Notes: generated by a model from the sequence alone, not told the origin. Positions 24,147-33,642 are shown, counted from the stretch's first letter. The stretch: DNA of 64,000 nucleotides from CAVUWL01 sp963700105 (GCA_963700105.1 CAVOWL010000004.1:1364001-1428000); one strand, 5' to 3'. Numbers and translations are program-made.

Positions 24147-25499
24147 GTGAGTAATCCACGCCTACGGGACCCTCTGCGCCGCCCGGCATTTCGACGCCTC
24201 GCGCTTTCGTATGCGGTGAACGAGATGGGCGACTGGATGGGCATCATCGCGCTCTCGGTTCTCGTCTTTGATCAGACCGGCAGCGCGGTCGCCACGGCAG
24301 CCCTATTCCTCGCGGCCCAGTTTCTGCCGGCCCTCCTCGTGCCGGTCTTTGTAGCCAAGGCCGAGCAGCCCTCACCCCGTATCGCACTTCCCCTGATCTA
24401 TTGTGCGGAGGCAGCCGCCTTCGGCGGCCTTGCCCTACTCGCAACGAATTTCTCGCTGTCGGGCGTGCTGATCCTCGCCAGTCTGGACGGAATCCTGGCC
24501 GTCGGCAGCCGCGCTCTGACCCGAGCCATTGTCGTCTCTCTCCTCGAGCCCGAAGGAGAGCTTCGGGCAGGAAATGCCGTCCTCAATCTCGCCTTCACCT
24601 GGGGGGCGGCGGTTGGCCCGGCGCTGGCCGGATTGATCGTCGCTGAGTTCAGCATCCAATCGGCACTACTGCTCGACGCCATCTCGTTCTGCGCTATGGG
24701 CTGGATCCTGGTTTCCTGCAAGGGCCTCCCCCACAGCGAGCCCGAACCAAAGACGCTGAGGGAACGCGTAGGCGGAGGACTTGCCCACATTCGTGGCAGA
24801 GTCACACTGCGGCGACTGCTGATCGCTCAGGCGGCTGCGTTTGTCTTCTTCTCGGCCGTAATTCCAGTCGAGGTGATTTTCGCCAAGGAGACGCTGGATG
24901 TGGGGGATACGGGATACGGGATCCTGCTTGCAAGCTGGGGGGCAGGCATGGTCATCGGCGGTTTCGTCTTCGCGGCGCTGCGCCAAACGCCGCTCCCCAT
25001 TCTGCTCTTCCTCAGCACGGTGATGGTCGGGGTTAGTTATCTCGGACTCGCCGCCGCACCAAGCCTGCTCGTCGCCTGCGCGGCGTCCGTTCTCGGCGGC
25101 TCCGGCAACGGGGTTCAGTGGGTCGGTGTGATCAGCGCCGTGCAGGATCTGACAGGGCCCGGCATGCAGGCCCGCGTCCTAAGTGTGCTGGAGGCGATCG
25201 GAGCGGCAATGCCTGGCATCGGTTACTTGCTCGGCGGCCTGATCGCCGCAGGATCGGGGCCGCGGACGACGTTCCTGGTCGCGGGGATCGGCGTCTTGGC
25301 GACCGCGGGCGTAGCCGCACCTCTGCTCGGGGCGAAATGGCCCGAGCTCTTCCCAAAAACCGATCCGAATGGCATCGAGCCCGGAAGCGAGGTAGCACTA
25401 GAGCTGATTCCGGCCATCGCTCGCGGAGGGGCAGGGGAATCGAGGTCGAATACAAGGTTGGCTCCCAAAACCACCACCGAAGCGGAGATTCTGCGTTGA
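24147..25499 (+). CDS. MFS transporter coupled to the oligopeptide ABC operon
   Basis: 450 aa with about twelve membrane segments. The N-terminus (FRRLALSYAVNEMGDWMGIIALSVLVF) is typical of the MFS_3/enterobactin-exporter-like branch; a loop near residue 205 (KTLRERVGGGLAHIRG) links the two halves. A hydrophilic tail of about 60 residues follows the last helix. The GTG start probably begins the mRNA. Its TGA overlaps the TTG start of the substrate-binding protein (TTGA), so export and peptide uptake are translationally coupled. Substrate unknown. Confidence 0.85.
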   Translation: MSNPRLRDPLRRPAFRRLALSYAVNEMGDWMGIIALSVLVFDQTGSAVATAALFLAAQFLPALLVPVFVAKAEQPSPRIALPLIYCAEAAAFGGLALLATNFSLSGVLILASLDGILAVGSRALTRAIVVSLLEPEGELRAGNAVLNLAFTWGAAVGPALAGLIVAEFSIQSALLLDAISFCAMGWILVSCKGLPHSEPEPKTLRERVGGGLAHIRGRVTLRRLLIAQAAAFVFFSAVIPVEVIFAKETLDVGDTGYGILLASWGAGMVIGGFVFAALRQTPLPILLFLSTVMVGVSYLGLAAAPSLLVACAASVLGGSGNGVQWVGVISAVQDLTGPGMQARVLSVLEAIGAAMPGIGYLLGGLIAAGSGPRTTFLVAGIGVLATAGVAAPLLGAKWPELFPKTDPNGIEPGSEVALELIPAIARGGAGESRSNTRLAPKTTTEAEILR

Positions 25500-27124
25500 A
25501 GAAGTTCGGGTCGATTTTTATGATCTCGGCGTTCGTTGCTGCCCTTTCGCTGAATATCGCGGGATGCGGCTCCTCTGGCGGCAAGGAGGGCGGCACGCTG
25601 ACCGGCAGCTACGCCTCTTTTCCGGACTATCTTGACCCACAGTTGTCTTACACCGTCGAAGGTTGGACGGCGATGTATGACACCTACATCCCGTTGCTGA
25701 CATATGCCCACGCCAGTGGAGTCGCAGGAAGCAAGGTAATTCCCGGCCTCGCCGAGAGTTTGCCGATAATCAGCAATGGCGGCAAGACCTACACCCTGAG
25801 TCTGCGCAAGGGCCTCAAATATTCCAATGGCAGCGCGGTCAAGGCCTCCGACTTCAGCTACGCGATTGAACGCCTATTTAAGCTCAATTCCCCCGGCACC
25901 CCCTTCTACACTGACATCGTTGGAGCCGAAAAATTTGCAAAGACAAAAAGTGGCGGTATCCGTGGCATCACAACCGATAACAAGACGGGCAAAATCGTCA
26001 TCGATCTGAACAAACCACGGGGAACCTTCATTAACGAGCTGGGGCTTCTTTTCGCTGCGCCGGTGCCGCCCGACACCCCGGCCACAAACCAGACCACCAA
26101 CCCACCGCCCGCCACTGGGCCCTACACAATTGTCGAATCCGAGCCGGGGCGGAGTTGGTCATACAAACGTAACCCCCAGTGGGCGAAGAACAACTCGAAA
26201 CTAATGCCGGAAATCCCAAGCGGACACGTTGACAGAATCGATATCAAAGTTGTTCGCAACCATTCGACCCAGGTAAATGAAGTCGAACGTGGCAAGACCG
26301 ACTGGATGCAGACCCCACCCCCGGCCGACCTATATTCGAAAGTAAAGGACAAGTACGAAGGCACGCAGTTCCGCGTGGAGGGTACGGTTAGCACCTACTA
26401 CTTCTGGATGAATTCAAAGCAGGCACCTTTCAACAACCTGAAGATTCGTCAAGCGATCAATTACGCCGTCAATACGGAAGCCCTGGAACGGATCTACGCC
26501 GGTTCGATCGCAGCGACACATCAGATCCTTCCGCCAGGCATGCCCGGCTACAGCAAATACAATCTCTACCCTCATAACATGGCAAAGGCTAAACAGTTGA
26601 TTGCCGAAGCGAACCCCTCTGATCGCGATATCACTGTCTGGACCGACAGTGAAAGTCCCAACAACGAAGCCGGAGCGTATTATCAGGGCGTGCTTCAACA
26701 ACTAGGCTTCAACGCGAAACTGAAAGAAATAAATACCGACAACTACCCTACCGTGATTGGTAATCGATCGACGCCGGAACTCGACACCGGCTTCTATGAC
26801 TGGTATCAGGACTACCCGCATCCAAACGACTTTTTCCAGCCTCTTCTGGCAGGCGAAAGCATCATGCCTACAAACAACAACAATTTCTCCCAGACCAACG
26901 ACCCAAAGCTAAACGCGAAAATTGCAAAGCTTGATGAAGAACCCCTCGGGTCAAGGCAAAAAAAGGAATACGCGGATCTCGACAAGGCCTACATGCAACA
27001 GGCGCCGTGGGTACCCTACGGCACCGGCACTGTCTCGACCTTCGTCTCTAGCGCGATAAACCTCGAAAAGGTGATCTTCAACCCGACTTTTGAGGATGAC
27101 CTGACCAGCTTCCAGTTCAAGTAG
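25496..27124 (+). CDS. Oligopeptide/dipeptide-binding lipoprotein (SBP family 5)
   Basis: 542 aa lipid-anchored binding protein of an Opp/Dpp-type importer. Start is TTG at 25496-25498 with GCGGAG upstream; the open frame continues upstream only inside the MFS gene. The lipobox is NIAGC (cysteine about residue 22). Family motifs include YTLSLRKGLKYSNGSAVKASDF (quoted as LRKGLKYSNG, KASDF), FWMNSKQAPFNNLKIRQAINYAV (quoted as NNLKIRQAINYAV) and the later DWYQDYPHPNDFF. The gene is richer in Asn, Lys and Thr and lower in GC than its neighbours. It is followed by two permeases and two ATPases. Confidence 0.93.
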   Translation: MKKFGSIFMISAFVAALSLNIAGCGSSGGKEGGTLTGSYASFPDYLDPQLSYTVEGWTAMYDTYIPLLTYAHASGVAGSKVIPGLAESLPIISNGGKTYTLSLRKGLKYSNGSAVKASDFSYAIERLFKLNSPGTPFYTDIVGAEKFAKTKSGGIRGITTDNKTGKIVIDLNKPRGTFINELGLLFAAPVPPDTPATNQTTNPPPATGPYTIVESEPGRSWSYKRNPQWAKNNSKLMPEIPSGHVDRIDIKVVRNHSTQVNEVERGKTDWMQTPPPADLYSKVKDKYEGTQFRVEGTVSTYYFWMNSKQAPFNNLKIRQAINYAVNTEALERIYAGSIAATHQILPPGMPGYSKYNLYPHNMAKAKQLIAEANPSDRDITVWTDSESPNNEAGAYYQGVLQQLGFNAKLKEINTDNYPTVIGNRSTPELDTGFYDWYQDYPHPNDFFQPLLAGESIMPTNNNNFSQTNDPKLNAKIAKLDEEPLGSRQKKEYADLDKAYMQQAPWVPYGTGTVSTFVSSAINLEKVIFNPTFEDDLTSFQFK

Positions 27125-27149
27125 CCGCCCCGCCCCTCACAATAGGCCC

Positions 27150-28193
27150 GTGGCTTCCGAGCCCAACGCGAAACCTGGCATGGAGGGAAGCAGCCCTTGG
27201 CGCTTGGCCCTGCGGCGCCTGAAGCGAAACCGAGCAGCACTTCTCTCCCTCGGCCTGTTCGTCTTGATCGTCGTTTTCGTCCTCGCCGCGCCACTTTGGG
27301 CCGATGACGTCGCCCACACGGGCCCAAATTCAACCCACACGTTGGAGAAGATCAAGGTCAACGGCGAAAAGCGCGATGTGGTGAGCCCCGAAGGACAGCC
27401 AATCGGCCCGGTCTTCCTGGGCGCCAGCGGCAAGTTCTTTCTCGGAGCCGACAGCCGTCTCGGCCGAGATGAGATGGTGCGGCTGATGTACGGGGGACGC
27501 ACATCGTTGTTCATTGGCCTCGTATCTGCCCTGATCACGACGATCCTGGCGACCTTCTTCGGCTTGATCGCCGGCTACTACCGCGGTTGGACCGACACCG
27601 TGATTGCGCGAACGATGGACGTAATCTGGGCCTTTCCGGTGCTCTTGCTCGCGATCGCCCTTGGCCTCGTGCTGGCAGTCGGTGGCCTCCAAATCGGACC
27701 GATCAGCATTGCGGCAGGTTCGATCTGGATCCCAATCCTGATCATCGGCGTCGTCTTCGTCCCGTACATGGCACGTCCGATACGTGGCGAGGTCCTGGCC
27801 CTGCGCGAGAAAGAGTTCGTCGAGGCCGCGATCGCCCAGGGCGCCGGCTCGCTGCGGGTGATGTTCGACGAGTTGCTCCCCAATCTCTGGTCAATGATCA
27901 TCGTCTTCTTCACCCTCAACATCGCCAACAATATGCTGGTCGAGTCCGCGCTCTCCTTCCTCGGCGTCGGTGTACAGCCTCCCGACGCTTCCTGGGGCAC
28001 GATGATTGCAACGGGCAACAACCTGATCACCAGCGCACCCCTACTGACGATCATCCCCGGAACGATGATCCTGCTTACAGTGCTCTCGCTCAATGTGTTT
28101 GGCGACGGCCTTCGCGACGCGCTCGACCCGAAGTCCAAAGTGCGACTTGAGGCGCACGCGGGTCTGACCGAGCCAAAGGGAACAGCTGTCTAA
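27150..28193 (+). CDS. Peptide ABC transporter permease, DppC/OppC type
   Basis: 347 aa, GTG start at 27150. The short cytoplasmic N-terminus (RRLKRNRAALLSLGLFVL) leads into the first helix, followed by an extracytoplasmic stretch of about 75 residues and then five core helices. The EAA loop that contacts the ATPases reads EFVEAAIAQGAGSLRVMFDELLPN. The conserved end ALSFLGVGVQPPDASWG is characteristic of DppC. Its TAA overlaps the next ATG (TAATG). Here the C-type permease precedes the B-type, the reverse of the usual order. Confidence 0.93.
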   Translation: MASEPNAKPGMEGSSPWRLALRRLKRNRAALLSLGLFVLIVVFVLAAPLWADDVAHTGPNSTHTLEKIKVNGEKRDVVSPEGQPIGPVFLGASGKFFLGADSRLGRDEMVRLMYGGRTSLFIGLVSALITTILATFFGLIAGYYRGWTDTVIARTMDVIWAFPVLLLAIALGLVLAVGGLQIGPISIAAGSIWIPILIIGVVFVPYMARPIRGEVLALREKEFVEAAIAQGAGSLRVMFDELLPNLWSMIIVFFTLNIANNMLVESALSFLGVGVQPPDASWGTMIATGNNLITSAPLLTIIPGTMILLTVLSLNVFGDGLRDALDPKSKVRLEAHAGLTEPKGTAV

Positions 28194-29149
28194 TGGCCCG
28201 CTTCGCGATCAGGCGGCTCGGCGGGACAGTTGCGGTGCTATTCGCCGTCTCGGTGATGACCTTTCTCATCTTCAATGTGATTCCCAATTCCAATCCGGCG
28301 CAGCGACTGGCAGGGAAAAACGCGACCCCGGCGCTGGTTGCCAGCATCACCAAGGAATGGGGTTTTGACGACTCCTTACCGCAACAGTATTTGACCATGA
28401 TGAAGAAGATATTTAGCGGAGAAGTCATTTCCTACCAGGGGCGGGAAAACGTTGATGAACGGATCGTCGAAGGTATCCCGGCAACCTTTTCGTTATGCAT
28501 CGGCGCCGCCGCAATCTGGATGTTCTTCGGGATCCTGTTCGGCTACCTCTCCGCGGTCAGGGCCGGTGGCCTCCTCGATAAGGCGCTGACGATTGTCGCC
28601 GTGGCCGGCATCTCGATGCCCGTCTTTTGGCTGGCAGCGATCTTCCTAAACTACCTCACCTACAAGGTGGAAATCTTCCCTTCGGGCGGCTACGTGGGAC
28701 TCACCGCAAACCCGGTTGAATGGGCCAGCCATCTGGTCCTACCCTGGATAACGTTGGCGATCCTCTATGTCGGCTTCTACAGCCGCGTGCTGCGCTCCAA
28801 CATGCTCGACGCCATGGGTGAAGACTACGTCCGCACCGCGCGCGCCAAGGGACTCGGGGAGCGACAGGTAATGACCCGGCACGTCTTGCGCAACTCACTG
28901 ATTCCGATTGTCACCCTCTTTGGGCTTGACTTCGGAGCCCTTCTCGGTGGAGCGATTCTGATCGAAGCGATTTTTAGCCTTGAAGGCGTCGGCCAGTATG
29001 CGTACGAATCGCTTATCAACACCGACCTCCCGCCGATCATGGCGATCGTTCTCTTCGGCGCCTTTTTCGTCGTGCTTTTCAATGCCCTTGTTGATGTCGC
29101 CTACGCCTATCTCGACCCGCGTATCAGGCTGGGGACCCCAGCGCCGTGA
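28193..29149 (+). CDS. Peptide ABC transporter permease, DppB/OppB type
   Basis: 318 aa with six predicted membrane segments. N-terminal motif ARFAIRRLGGTVAVLFAVSVM, then FLIFNVIPNSNPAQRLAGKNA, replacing the usual PGDP with SNPA. The EAA loop is DYVRTARAKGLGERQVMTRHVLRN and the end motif GGAILIEAIFSLEGVGQ (quoted in part: EDYVRTARAKGLGE; EAIFSLEGVG). Starts on ATG overlapping the stop of the C-type permease and ends overlapping the GTG of the first ATPase gene. Confidence 0.93.
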   Translation: MARFAIRRLGGTVAVLFAVSVMTFLIFNVIPNSNPAQRLAGKNATPALVASITKEWGFDDSLPQQYLTMMKKIFSGEVISYQGRENVDERIVEGIPATFSLCIGAAAIWMFFGILFGYLSAVRAGGLLDKALTIVAVAGISMPVFWLAAIFLNYLTYKVEIFPSGGYVGLTANPVEWASHLVLPWITLAILYVGFYSRVLRSNMLDAMGEDYVRTARAKGLGERQVMTRHVLRNSLIPIVTLFGLDFGALLGGAILIEAIFSLEGVGQYAYESLINTDLPPIMAIVLFGAFFVVLFNALVDVAYAYLDPRIRLGTPAP

Positions 29150-30183
29150 GCTCCACGGCGCTGCTCTCGGTGCGAGGGTTACGGGTCAGCTTTCTCACCG
29201 AAGGCGGACAGATCCAAGCGGTGGACGATGTCTCCTTCGATTTGGAGCCAGGAGAGGTCTTGGCGATCGTCGGCGAGTCTGGCTCGGGTAAGAGCGTTAC
29301 CGCCCAGACGATCATCGGACTCACACGCTCACCCAACTCGCGGATCGAGGGCTCGGTAAAGTTGCGCGGAGAAGAGATTTTGGGCGCGAGCGAGCGCGAG
29401 CTCAACAAGGTGCGCGGCGAGCAAATCGGGATGGTGTTCCAAGATCCCATGAGTTCCTTCAACCCCGTTTATCGGATCGGCGCCCAGATCGTCGAGGCGA
29501 TCCGCGCCCATCGGGAGGGGTTTGGCAAGAGACAGGGACGTGGACGGGCGATCGAGCTGCTCAATTCGGTCGGCATCCCTGACCCGGCGCGACGCGTGGA
29601 CGACTACCCGCACGAGTTCTCTGGCGGCATGCGCCAGCGGGCGATGATCGCGATGGCGCTTGCCCTCGAACCGGAGGTGCTGATAGCCGACGAGCCGACC
29701 ACCGCGCTCGACGTGACTATCCAGGCACAGGTCCTGCGCCTGCTTGAGGATCTAAATCAGGAACGAGGCCTGGCGACGATTCTGATCACCCATGATCTCG
29801 GGGTCGTCGCCGAGGTCGCGGACCGGGTGCTTGTGATGTATGCGGGGCGGGTCGTGGAGGCGGGCAGCCTCGACCAGATCTTCTATGACCCACAGCACCC
29901 CTACACCTGGGGTCTGCTGGGCTCGCTCACTCGACTCGACCGGCCCCGACCGCGGCGGCTGCCACAAATCCGCGGCGTCCCCCCCTCGCTGCTCGCCCCT
30001 CCCAGCGGTTGCGCATTTCGGCCCCGCTGCCCGCATCAGTTCGGTAGTTGCACCCAGCTGCCGAGCCTCGAAGCACGGAGCAGCGATCATCCCGGTCACG
30101 CCGATCGCTGCTGGCTTGACCCACTCCTAAGGCCACGGCTGCGCCAGGTGGAGGGAAGAATTGGCTTGGAGGATCCACCGTGA
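29146..30183 (+). CDS. Peptide ABC transporter ATP-binding protein, DppD type
   Basis: 345 aa. Walker A GESGSGKSV (about residues 44-52), Q-loop VFQDPMSSFNPV, signature FSGGMRQRAMIAMAL, Walker B VLIADEPTTALDV and switch histidine ITHDLGVVAE. The C-terminal extension has the Opp/Dpp cysteine pattern CAFRPRCPHQFGSC...CW, which holds an iron-sulphur cluster in some homologues. The GTG start overlaps the permease stop, and the gene overlaps the next ATPase by four bases. Confidence 0.95.
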   Translation: MSSTALLSVRGLRVSFLTEGGQIQAVDDVSFDLEPGEVLAIVGESGSGKSVTAQTIIGLTRSPNSRIEGSVKLRGEEILGASERELNKVRGEQIGMVFQDPMSSFNPVYRIGAQIVEAIRAHREGFGKRQGRGRAIELLNSVGIPDPARRVDDYPHEFSGGMRQRAMIAMALALEPEVLIADEPTTALDVTIQAQVLRLLEDLNQERGLATILITHDLGVVAEVADRVLVMYAGRVVEAGSLDQIFYDPQHPYTWGLLGSLTRLDRPRPRRLPQIRGVPPSLLAPPSGCAFRPRCPHQFGSCTQLPSLEARSSDHPGHADRCWLDPLLRPRLRQVEGRIGLEDPP

Positions 30184-31016
30184 GCCAAGACGCGCTGCTG
30201 GAAGTTCGCGACCTGCGCAAGTACTTCCCGGTCAAAAAGGGCCTGCTGATCGATCGGACCGTAGACCAGGTGCGCGCGGTCGACGGGGTCAGCCTGGCGA
30301 TCGGCAAAGGGGAAACCCTGGGCCTGGTCGGGGAGTCCGGCTGCGGCAAGTCGACCCTCTGCCGCACGATCTTGCACCTACTGAGACCGACCTCGGGCTC
30401 GATCCGATTCGGGGGGCGGGAGATCGGCGAGCTCTCACGCCGCCAGATGCGGCCGCTGCGCCGCGAGATGCAGATGATCTTCCAGGATCCGTACGCATCG
30501 CTTAACCCACGCAAACGCATCGGACAAATTGTCGGTGACCCGTTGCGCCGCCAGGGAGTCGCCTCGGGCGCCGAGCTGCGTCGTCAAGTCCACGGACTAC
30601 TGGAGCGGGTTGGCCTCGCCAGCGAGCACTACAACCGCTTCCCCCATGAGTTCTCCGGCGGGCAGAGACAGCGGATCGGAATCGCCCGCGCCCTGGCACT
30701 GGAGCCAAAGCTGGTGATCGCCGATGAGCCGGTCTCCGCCCTCGACGTCTCGATCCAGGCTCAGATCGTCAACCTGCTCGACGACCTCCAGGATGAGCTT
30801 GGCCTCACTTACCTCTTCGTCGCCCACGACATCGGCGTGGTTCGCCACGTCTCGGATCGCATCGCGGTGATGAACGGCGGCAAGATCGTCGAGGAGGGCC
30901 AGGCGGATCGGGTTTGTGAGCAGCCGCGAGACGCCTACACAAAGAAACTGCTGGCGGCTGTGCCGATCGCCGATCCACGCGAGAGTCGCGCCCGCCGTGA
31001 GCGGAGCCTCGGATGA
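30180..31016 (+). CDS. Peptide ABC transporter ATP-binding protein, DppF type
   Basis: 278 aa, the second ATPase of the importer. The N-terminus has the DppF-type KYFPVKKG...VRAVDGVSL. Walker A GESGCGKST, Q-loop IFQDPYASLNPR, signature FSGGQRQRIGIARAL, Walker B LVIADEPVSALDV and switch VAHDIGVVRH are all intact. It lacks the long C-terminal cysteine region found in many DppF proteins and ends soon after the ABC domain. GTG start overlaps the preceding stop; its TGA overlaps the ligase ATG (ATGA). Confidence 0.94.
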   Translation: MSQDALLEVRDLRKYFPVKKGLLIDRTVDQVRAVDGVSLAIGKGETLGLVGESGCGKSTLCRTILHLLRPTSGSIRFGGREIGELSRRQMRPLRREMQMIFQDPYASLNPRKRIGQIVGDPLRRQGVASGAELRRQVHGLLERVGLASEHYNRFPHEFSGGQRQRIGIARALALEPKLVIADEPVSALDVSIQAQIVNLLDDLQDELGLTYLFVAHDIGVVRHVSDRIAVMNGGKIVEEGQADRVCEQPRDAYTKKLLAAVPIADPRESRARRERSLG

Positions 31017-31960
31017 GCCTGCCGCTCACCCCGCCGCTGAAACCGCAACTTGCCCTGACTCGAAAGGAGCTGCCACTCGGCGGGGAGTGGGTTTATGAGC
31101 CAAAGCTCGACGGCTTTCGGGCGATCGTCTTCGTCGACGGAGCCGATGCCTATATCCAATCGAGGGGGGGTAAAGCGCTCGCCCGCTACTTCCCCGAGCT
31201 GGATTTTGCCCGGGGACACTACGTGCTCGACGGTGAGCTGGTGATCCGCGACGCGGAGGGGGGACTGACCTTCGACGCGCTGCAGAGCCGCATCCATCCG
31301 GCTCGTTCGCGGATCGAGCTGCTGGCCAAAGAGATTCCAGCCGACTACGTCGCCTTTGACCTCCTGGCCGAGGGCGATCAGACCCTGTTGGACACCCCCC
31401 TGCAGAGTCGTCGTCAGCGGCTTGAGGAACTGGCTCAAAGCGCGGCGTTGGAGCTGACCCCTCTGAGCGCAGACCCGCGACGGGCCGAGCACTGGCTGGC
31501 GAGCACCGAGGGGGCGATGGCGAAGCGCCTCGACGCCCCCTACCTACCAGGAAAGCGCAAGGGGATGGCCAAGGTCAAGCGAGAGCGAACTATCGACTGC
31601 GTGGTAATGGGATGGCGACCGGGAAAAGAGGAGGGAACGGTCGGCTCGCTGATTCTCGGCCTCTATGACGGCGAGGAACTGCGCTCGGTCGGCCACATCT
31701 CCGGCTTCAGCGCCGCCGCCAAACGCAGCATGCGAGCGTTGCTGGCACCGCTTGAGAGCGGCGAGAGCGGCAGCGCCGAGGCGAGTCGCTGGAGCGGCGG
31801 TCGCGACCTGGAGTGGGTGGCGATGCGACCCGAGCTCGTGATCGAGGTCGGCTATGACCACGCCTCGGCGGGACGGATTCGACACGGGACCCGCTTTCAT
31901 CGCTTCCGTGATGACAAAGACCCTCGCGAGTGCACCTTCAAAGAGCTCGACCAGGTCTAA
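31013..31960 (+). CDS. ATP-dependent DNA ligase (LigC/LigD ligase-domain type)
   Basis: 315 aa covering an adenylation domain and an OB-fold only; there are no polymerase or nuclease domains as in full LigD. The nucleotidyl lysine is K31 in EPKLDGFRA. Other ligase motifs are YIQSRGG, LDGELVI (motif III-like), EGAMAKRLDAPY (motif IV) and KVKRERTIDCVVMG (motif V). The OB domain runs from about residue 205. It probably seals nicks in repair. The ATGA overlap with the ABC ATPase means it is translated from the peptide-transport mRNA, an odd pairing. Confidence 0.92.
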   Translation: MSLPLTPPLKPQLALTRKELPLGGEWVYEPKLDGFRAIVFVDGADAYIQSRGGKALARYFPELDFARGHYVLDGELVIRDAEGGLTFDALQSRIHPARSRIELLAKEIPADYVAFDLLAEGDQTLLDTPLQSRRQRLEELAQSAALELTPLSADPRRAEHWLASTEGAMAKRLDAPYLPGKRKGMAKVKRERTIDCVVMGWRPGKEEGTVGSLILGLYDGEELRSVGHISGFSAAAKRSMRALLAPLESGESGSAEASRWSGGRDLEWVAMRPELVIEVGYDHASAGRIRHGTRFHRFRDDKDPRECTFKELDQV

Positions 31961-32979
31961 AACAGCGACTGCTGGCTGTCAGCGCTGCGCCGAGGCCGCG
32001 TCCGCGCTGGCGCGGCCCTCGGCTCTGGGCGAGCGGCGCTCGTACCCCGCCCCTTTCCCCAGCCCTCGACCAGGCCGCCGATCGCCGTGCGTTGGGGTCG
32101 GCGCAGGTAGGAACGACCCTCGGGGTAAAGGGCCTCATAGCGGGGAATCAGATCGGGGCGCTTGGCCTCCAGCCAGGCAAAGAAGACCTCGCGAACCTCG
32201 CTGCGCAGGTGAAGAGCGACGCCGCCGAGGAAGCTGGCGCCGGCTTCGCGGGCGCGGTCGACGATCGGTTGGACCTGCTCGCGGGTGTCATTTATCCCCG
32301 GCATCAGGGGAGCGATCAAAACGCCGGAGTCGATGCCGCGTCTGCGCAGCTCGGCAACCGCGTCCAGGCGGGCGCTGGGGCTCGGGGTATGGGGCTCGGT
32401 CGCCCGCCAAGCACTCTCATCGAGGGTCGGAACGGAGAGGTTGACCGAGACCGAGAGGTGCTCCGCCATCCGCTGGTAGATCTCGACGTCGCGCATCACC
32501 AGGGGGGACTTGGTGAGGATCGAGACCGGGGTTCGGGCCGCCTCCAGCGCCGCCAAAATCTCGGGCATCAACCGGTAGCGACTCTCGACCCACTGGTAGG
32601 GGTCGGTGTTGGTTCCCAGCGCAACAAGTTCGCGCCTCCAGCTGGCCCGCCCCAGCTCAGCACGCAATAGCTCGGGCAGGTTGACCTTGACGACGATCTC
32701 CCGCTCGAAATCCGTTCCGGCATTTAGGTCCAGGTAAGTGTGGGTGCGTCGTGCGAAGCAGAAAACGCAGGCGTGGGTACAGCCCCGGTATGGGTTGATC
32801 GTGTAGTTGAAGCCAAAGCGGGCACCCGACACCCGGTTGAGCGCCGAGCGTGCCCTGACCTCGTGGAAATTGATCCCCATCGCCTCGGGAGCATCGAATG
32901 TCCTGACGATCGCTCCATCACCAACTCCCGGCAACCGCAGGTCTCGCTCGGTCCTCAGATCGTCCCATCGCACGAACAT
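31957..32979 (-). CDS. Radical SAM protein, Rv2578c/spore-photoproduct-lyase-like
   Basis: 340 aa. The iron-sulphur cluster motif CxxxCxxC is seen as CTHACVFCFAR (about residue 70), preceded by NYTINPYRGCTHAC, the family hallmark (quoted as INPYRGC). TIM-barrel motifs GTNTDPYQWVE and SILTKSPLV follow. Rv2578c-type proteins are uncharacterised but related to SPL, which repairs a UV thymine lesion. The C-terminal 40 residues are Pro/Arg/Ser-rich and likely disordered. Converges on the DNA ligase with overlapping stop codons. Confidence 0.92.
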   Translation of the reverse strand: MFVRWDDLRTERDLRLPGVGDGAIVRTFDAPEAMGINFHEVRARSALNRVSGARFGFNYTINPYRGCTHACVFCFARRTHTYLDLNAGTDFEREIVVKVNLPELLRAELGRASWRRELVALGTNTDPYQWVESRYRLMPEILAALEAARTPVSILTKSPLVMRDVEIYQRMAEHLSVSVNLSVPTLDESAWRATEPHTPSPSARLDAVAELRRRGIDSGVLIAPLMPGINDTREQVQPIVDRAREAGASFLGGVALHLRSEVREVFFAWLEAKRPDLIPRYEALYPEGRSYLRRPQRTAIGGLVEGWGKGRGTSAARPEPRAAPARTRPRRSADSQQSLF

Positions 32980-33057
32980 ATGTTCGCATAGGCTTCGGAC
33001 CCCCGCGCACCGACCGCGCGGCGGCCTGGTGGAGGTCCGGATCGGCGCGGCGGGGGG

Positions 33058-33528
33058 CTAACCCGAACCAGGCAGCTTGCCGCTGATCACGTAGGCAAGT
33101 ACGTCGAGGACCTGCTCGGCGGTTCGCGCCGTCGCCAGGGCGGCGCGGTCTACCTCCTTGAGGGCATGATCCAGATCGGCCGCATGCAGGGTGATGATCG
33201 GCTTCGCCAGGGCGGCGGCGTAGCCGGCGTCAAAGGCCGCATTCCATTGTCGAAACCGCTCTCCGAAGCGAACGACGCAGATGTCGGCGTCCCTGATCAG
33301 CGTCTGGGTGCGGATCGCGTTTACACCGGCGCCGATGTGATCACGCCAAAAGGGCTCGCTCTCTTCTCCCAGGGTCTGGGTGCCGGCCCGATCGGAGGCA
33401 TCATGATCACTAACCGGCGCGCTGAAGCTGATCGCCAGGTCCCGCTGCTCCGCACCGGCGCTGATTCGCTCGCGCCAATCGGAGTGGATCTCACCGGAGA
33501 GATAGACGCGCCAGGTTCTCTGCGCCAT
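33058..33528 (-). CDS. YtoQ family protein
   Basis: 156 aa. It has the family start WRVYLSGEIHSDWRERI, the central FSAPVSDHDASD and the repeated-strand pattern DADICVVRFGERFRQWNAAFDAGYAAAL (quoted as RQWNAAFDAGYAAAL), which resembles nucleoside 2-deoxyribosyltransferase folds. The function of YtoQ is unknown; nucleotide or nucleoside binding is a fold-based guess. Single gene. Confidence 0.88.
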   Translation of the reverse strand: MAQRTWRVYLSGEIHSDWRERISAGAEQRDLAISFSAPVSDHDASDRAGTQTLGEESEPFWRDHIGAGVNAIRTQTLIRDADICVVRFGERFRQWNAAFDAGYAAALAKPIITLHAADLDHALKEVDRAALATARTAEQVLDVLAYVISGKLPGSG

Positions 33529-33619
33529 CGCTGAATCCTATTGCGCTCAAACGCCGAGGCCGATCCGATCACCGAGCCGCCCCCAACGAAGTCTGGCCCC
33601 CCCGGCGAGCCCGCTGCGC

Positions 33620-33642
33620 TAGTCTAATTTACGTGAACGTAA
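33620..33642 (+). promoter_or_regulatory. Likely leaderless promoter with inverted-repeat operator over the MFS start codon
   Basis: A -10 box TAGTCT at 33620-33625 lies seven bases before the GTG at 33633, so transcription would start at the start codon. A perfect inverted repeat TTACGTGAACGTAA (33629-33642) covers that start. ACGT-core palindromes of this form are bound by MerR-family regulators such as LiuR, and a MerR gene is second in this operon, which suggests autoregulation. Confidence 0.45.

Noticed and set aside
25118..25495. Upstream extension of the peptide-binding lipoprotein frame
   Set aside because: It lies wholly inside the MFS gene in another frame; the TTG at 25496 directly precedes a good signal peptide and lipobox.
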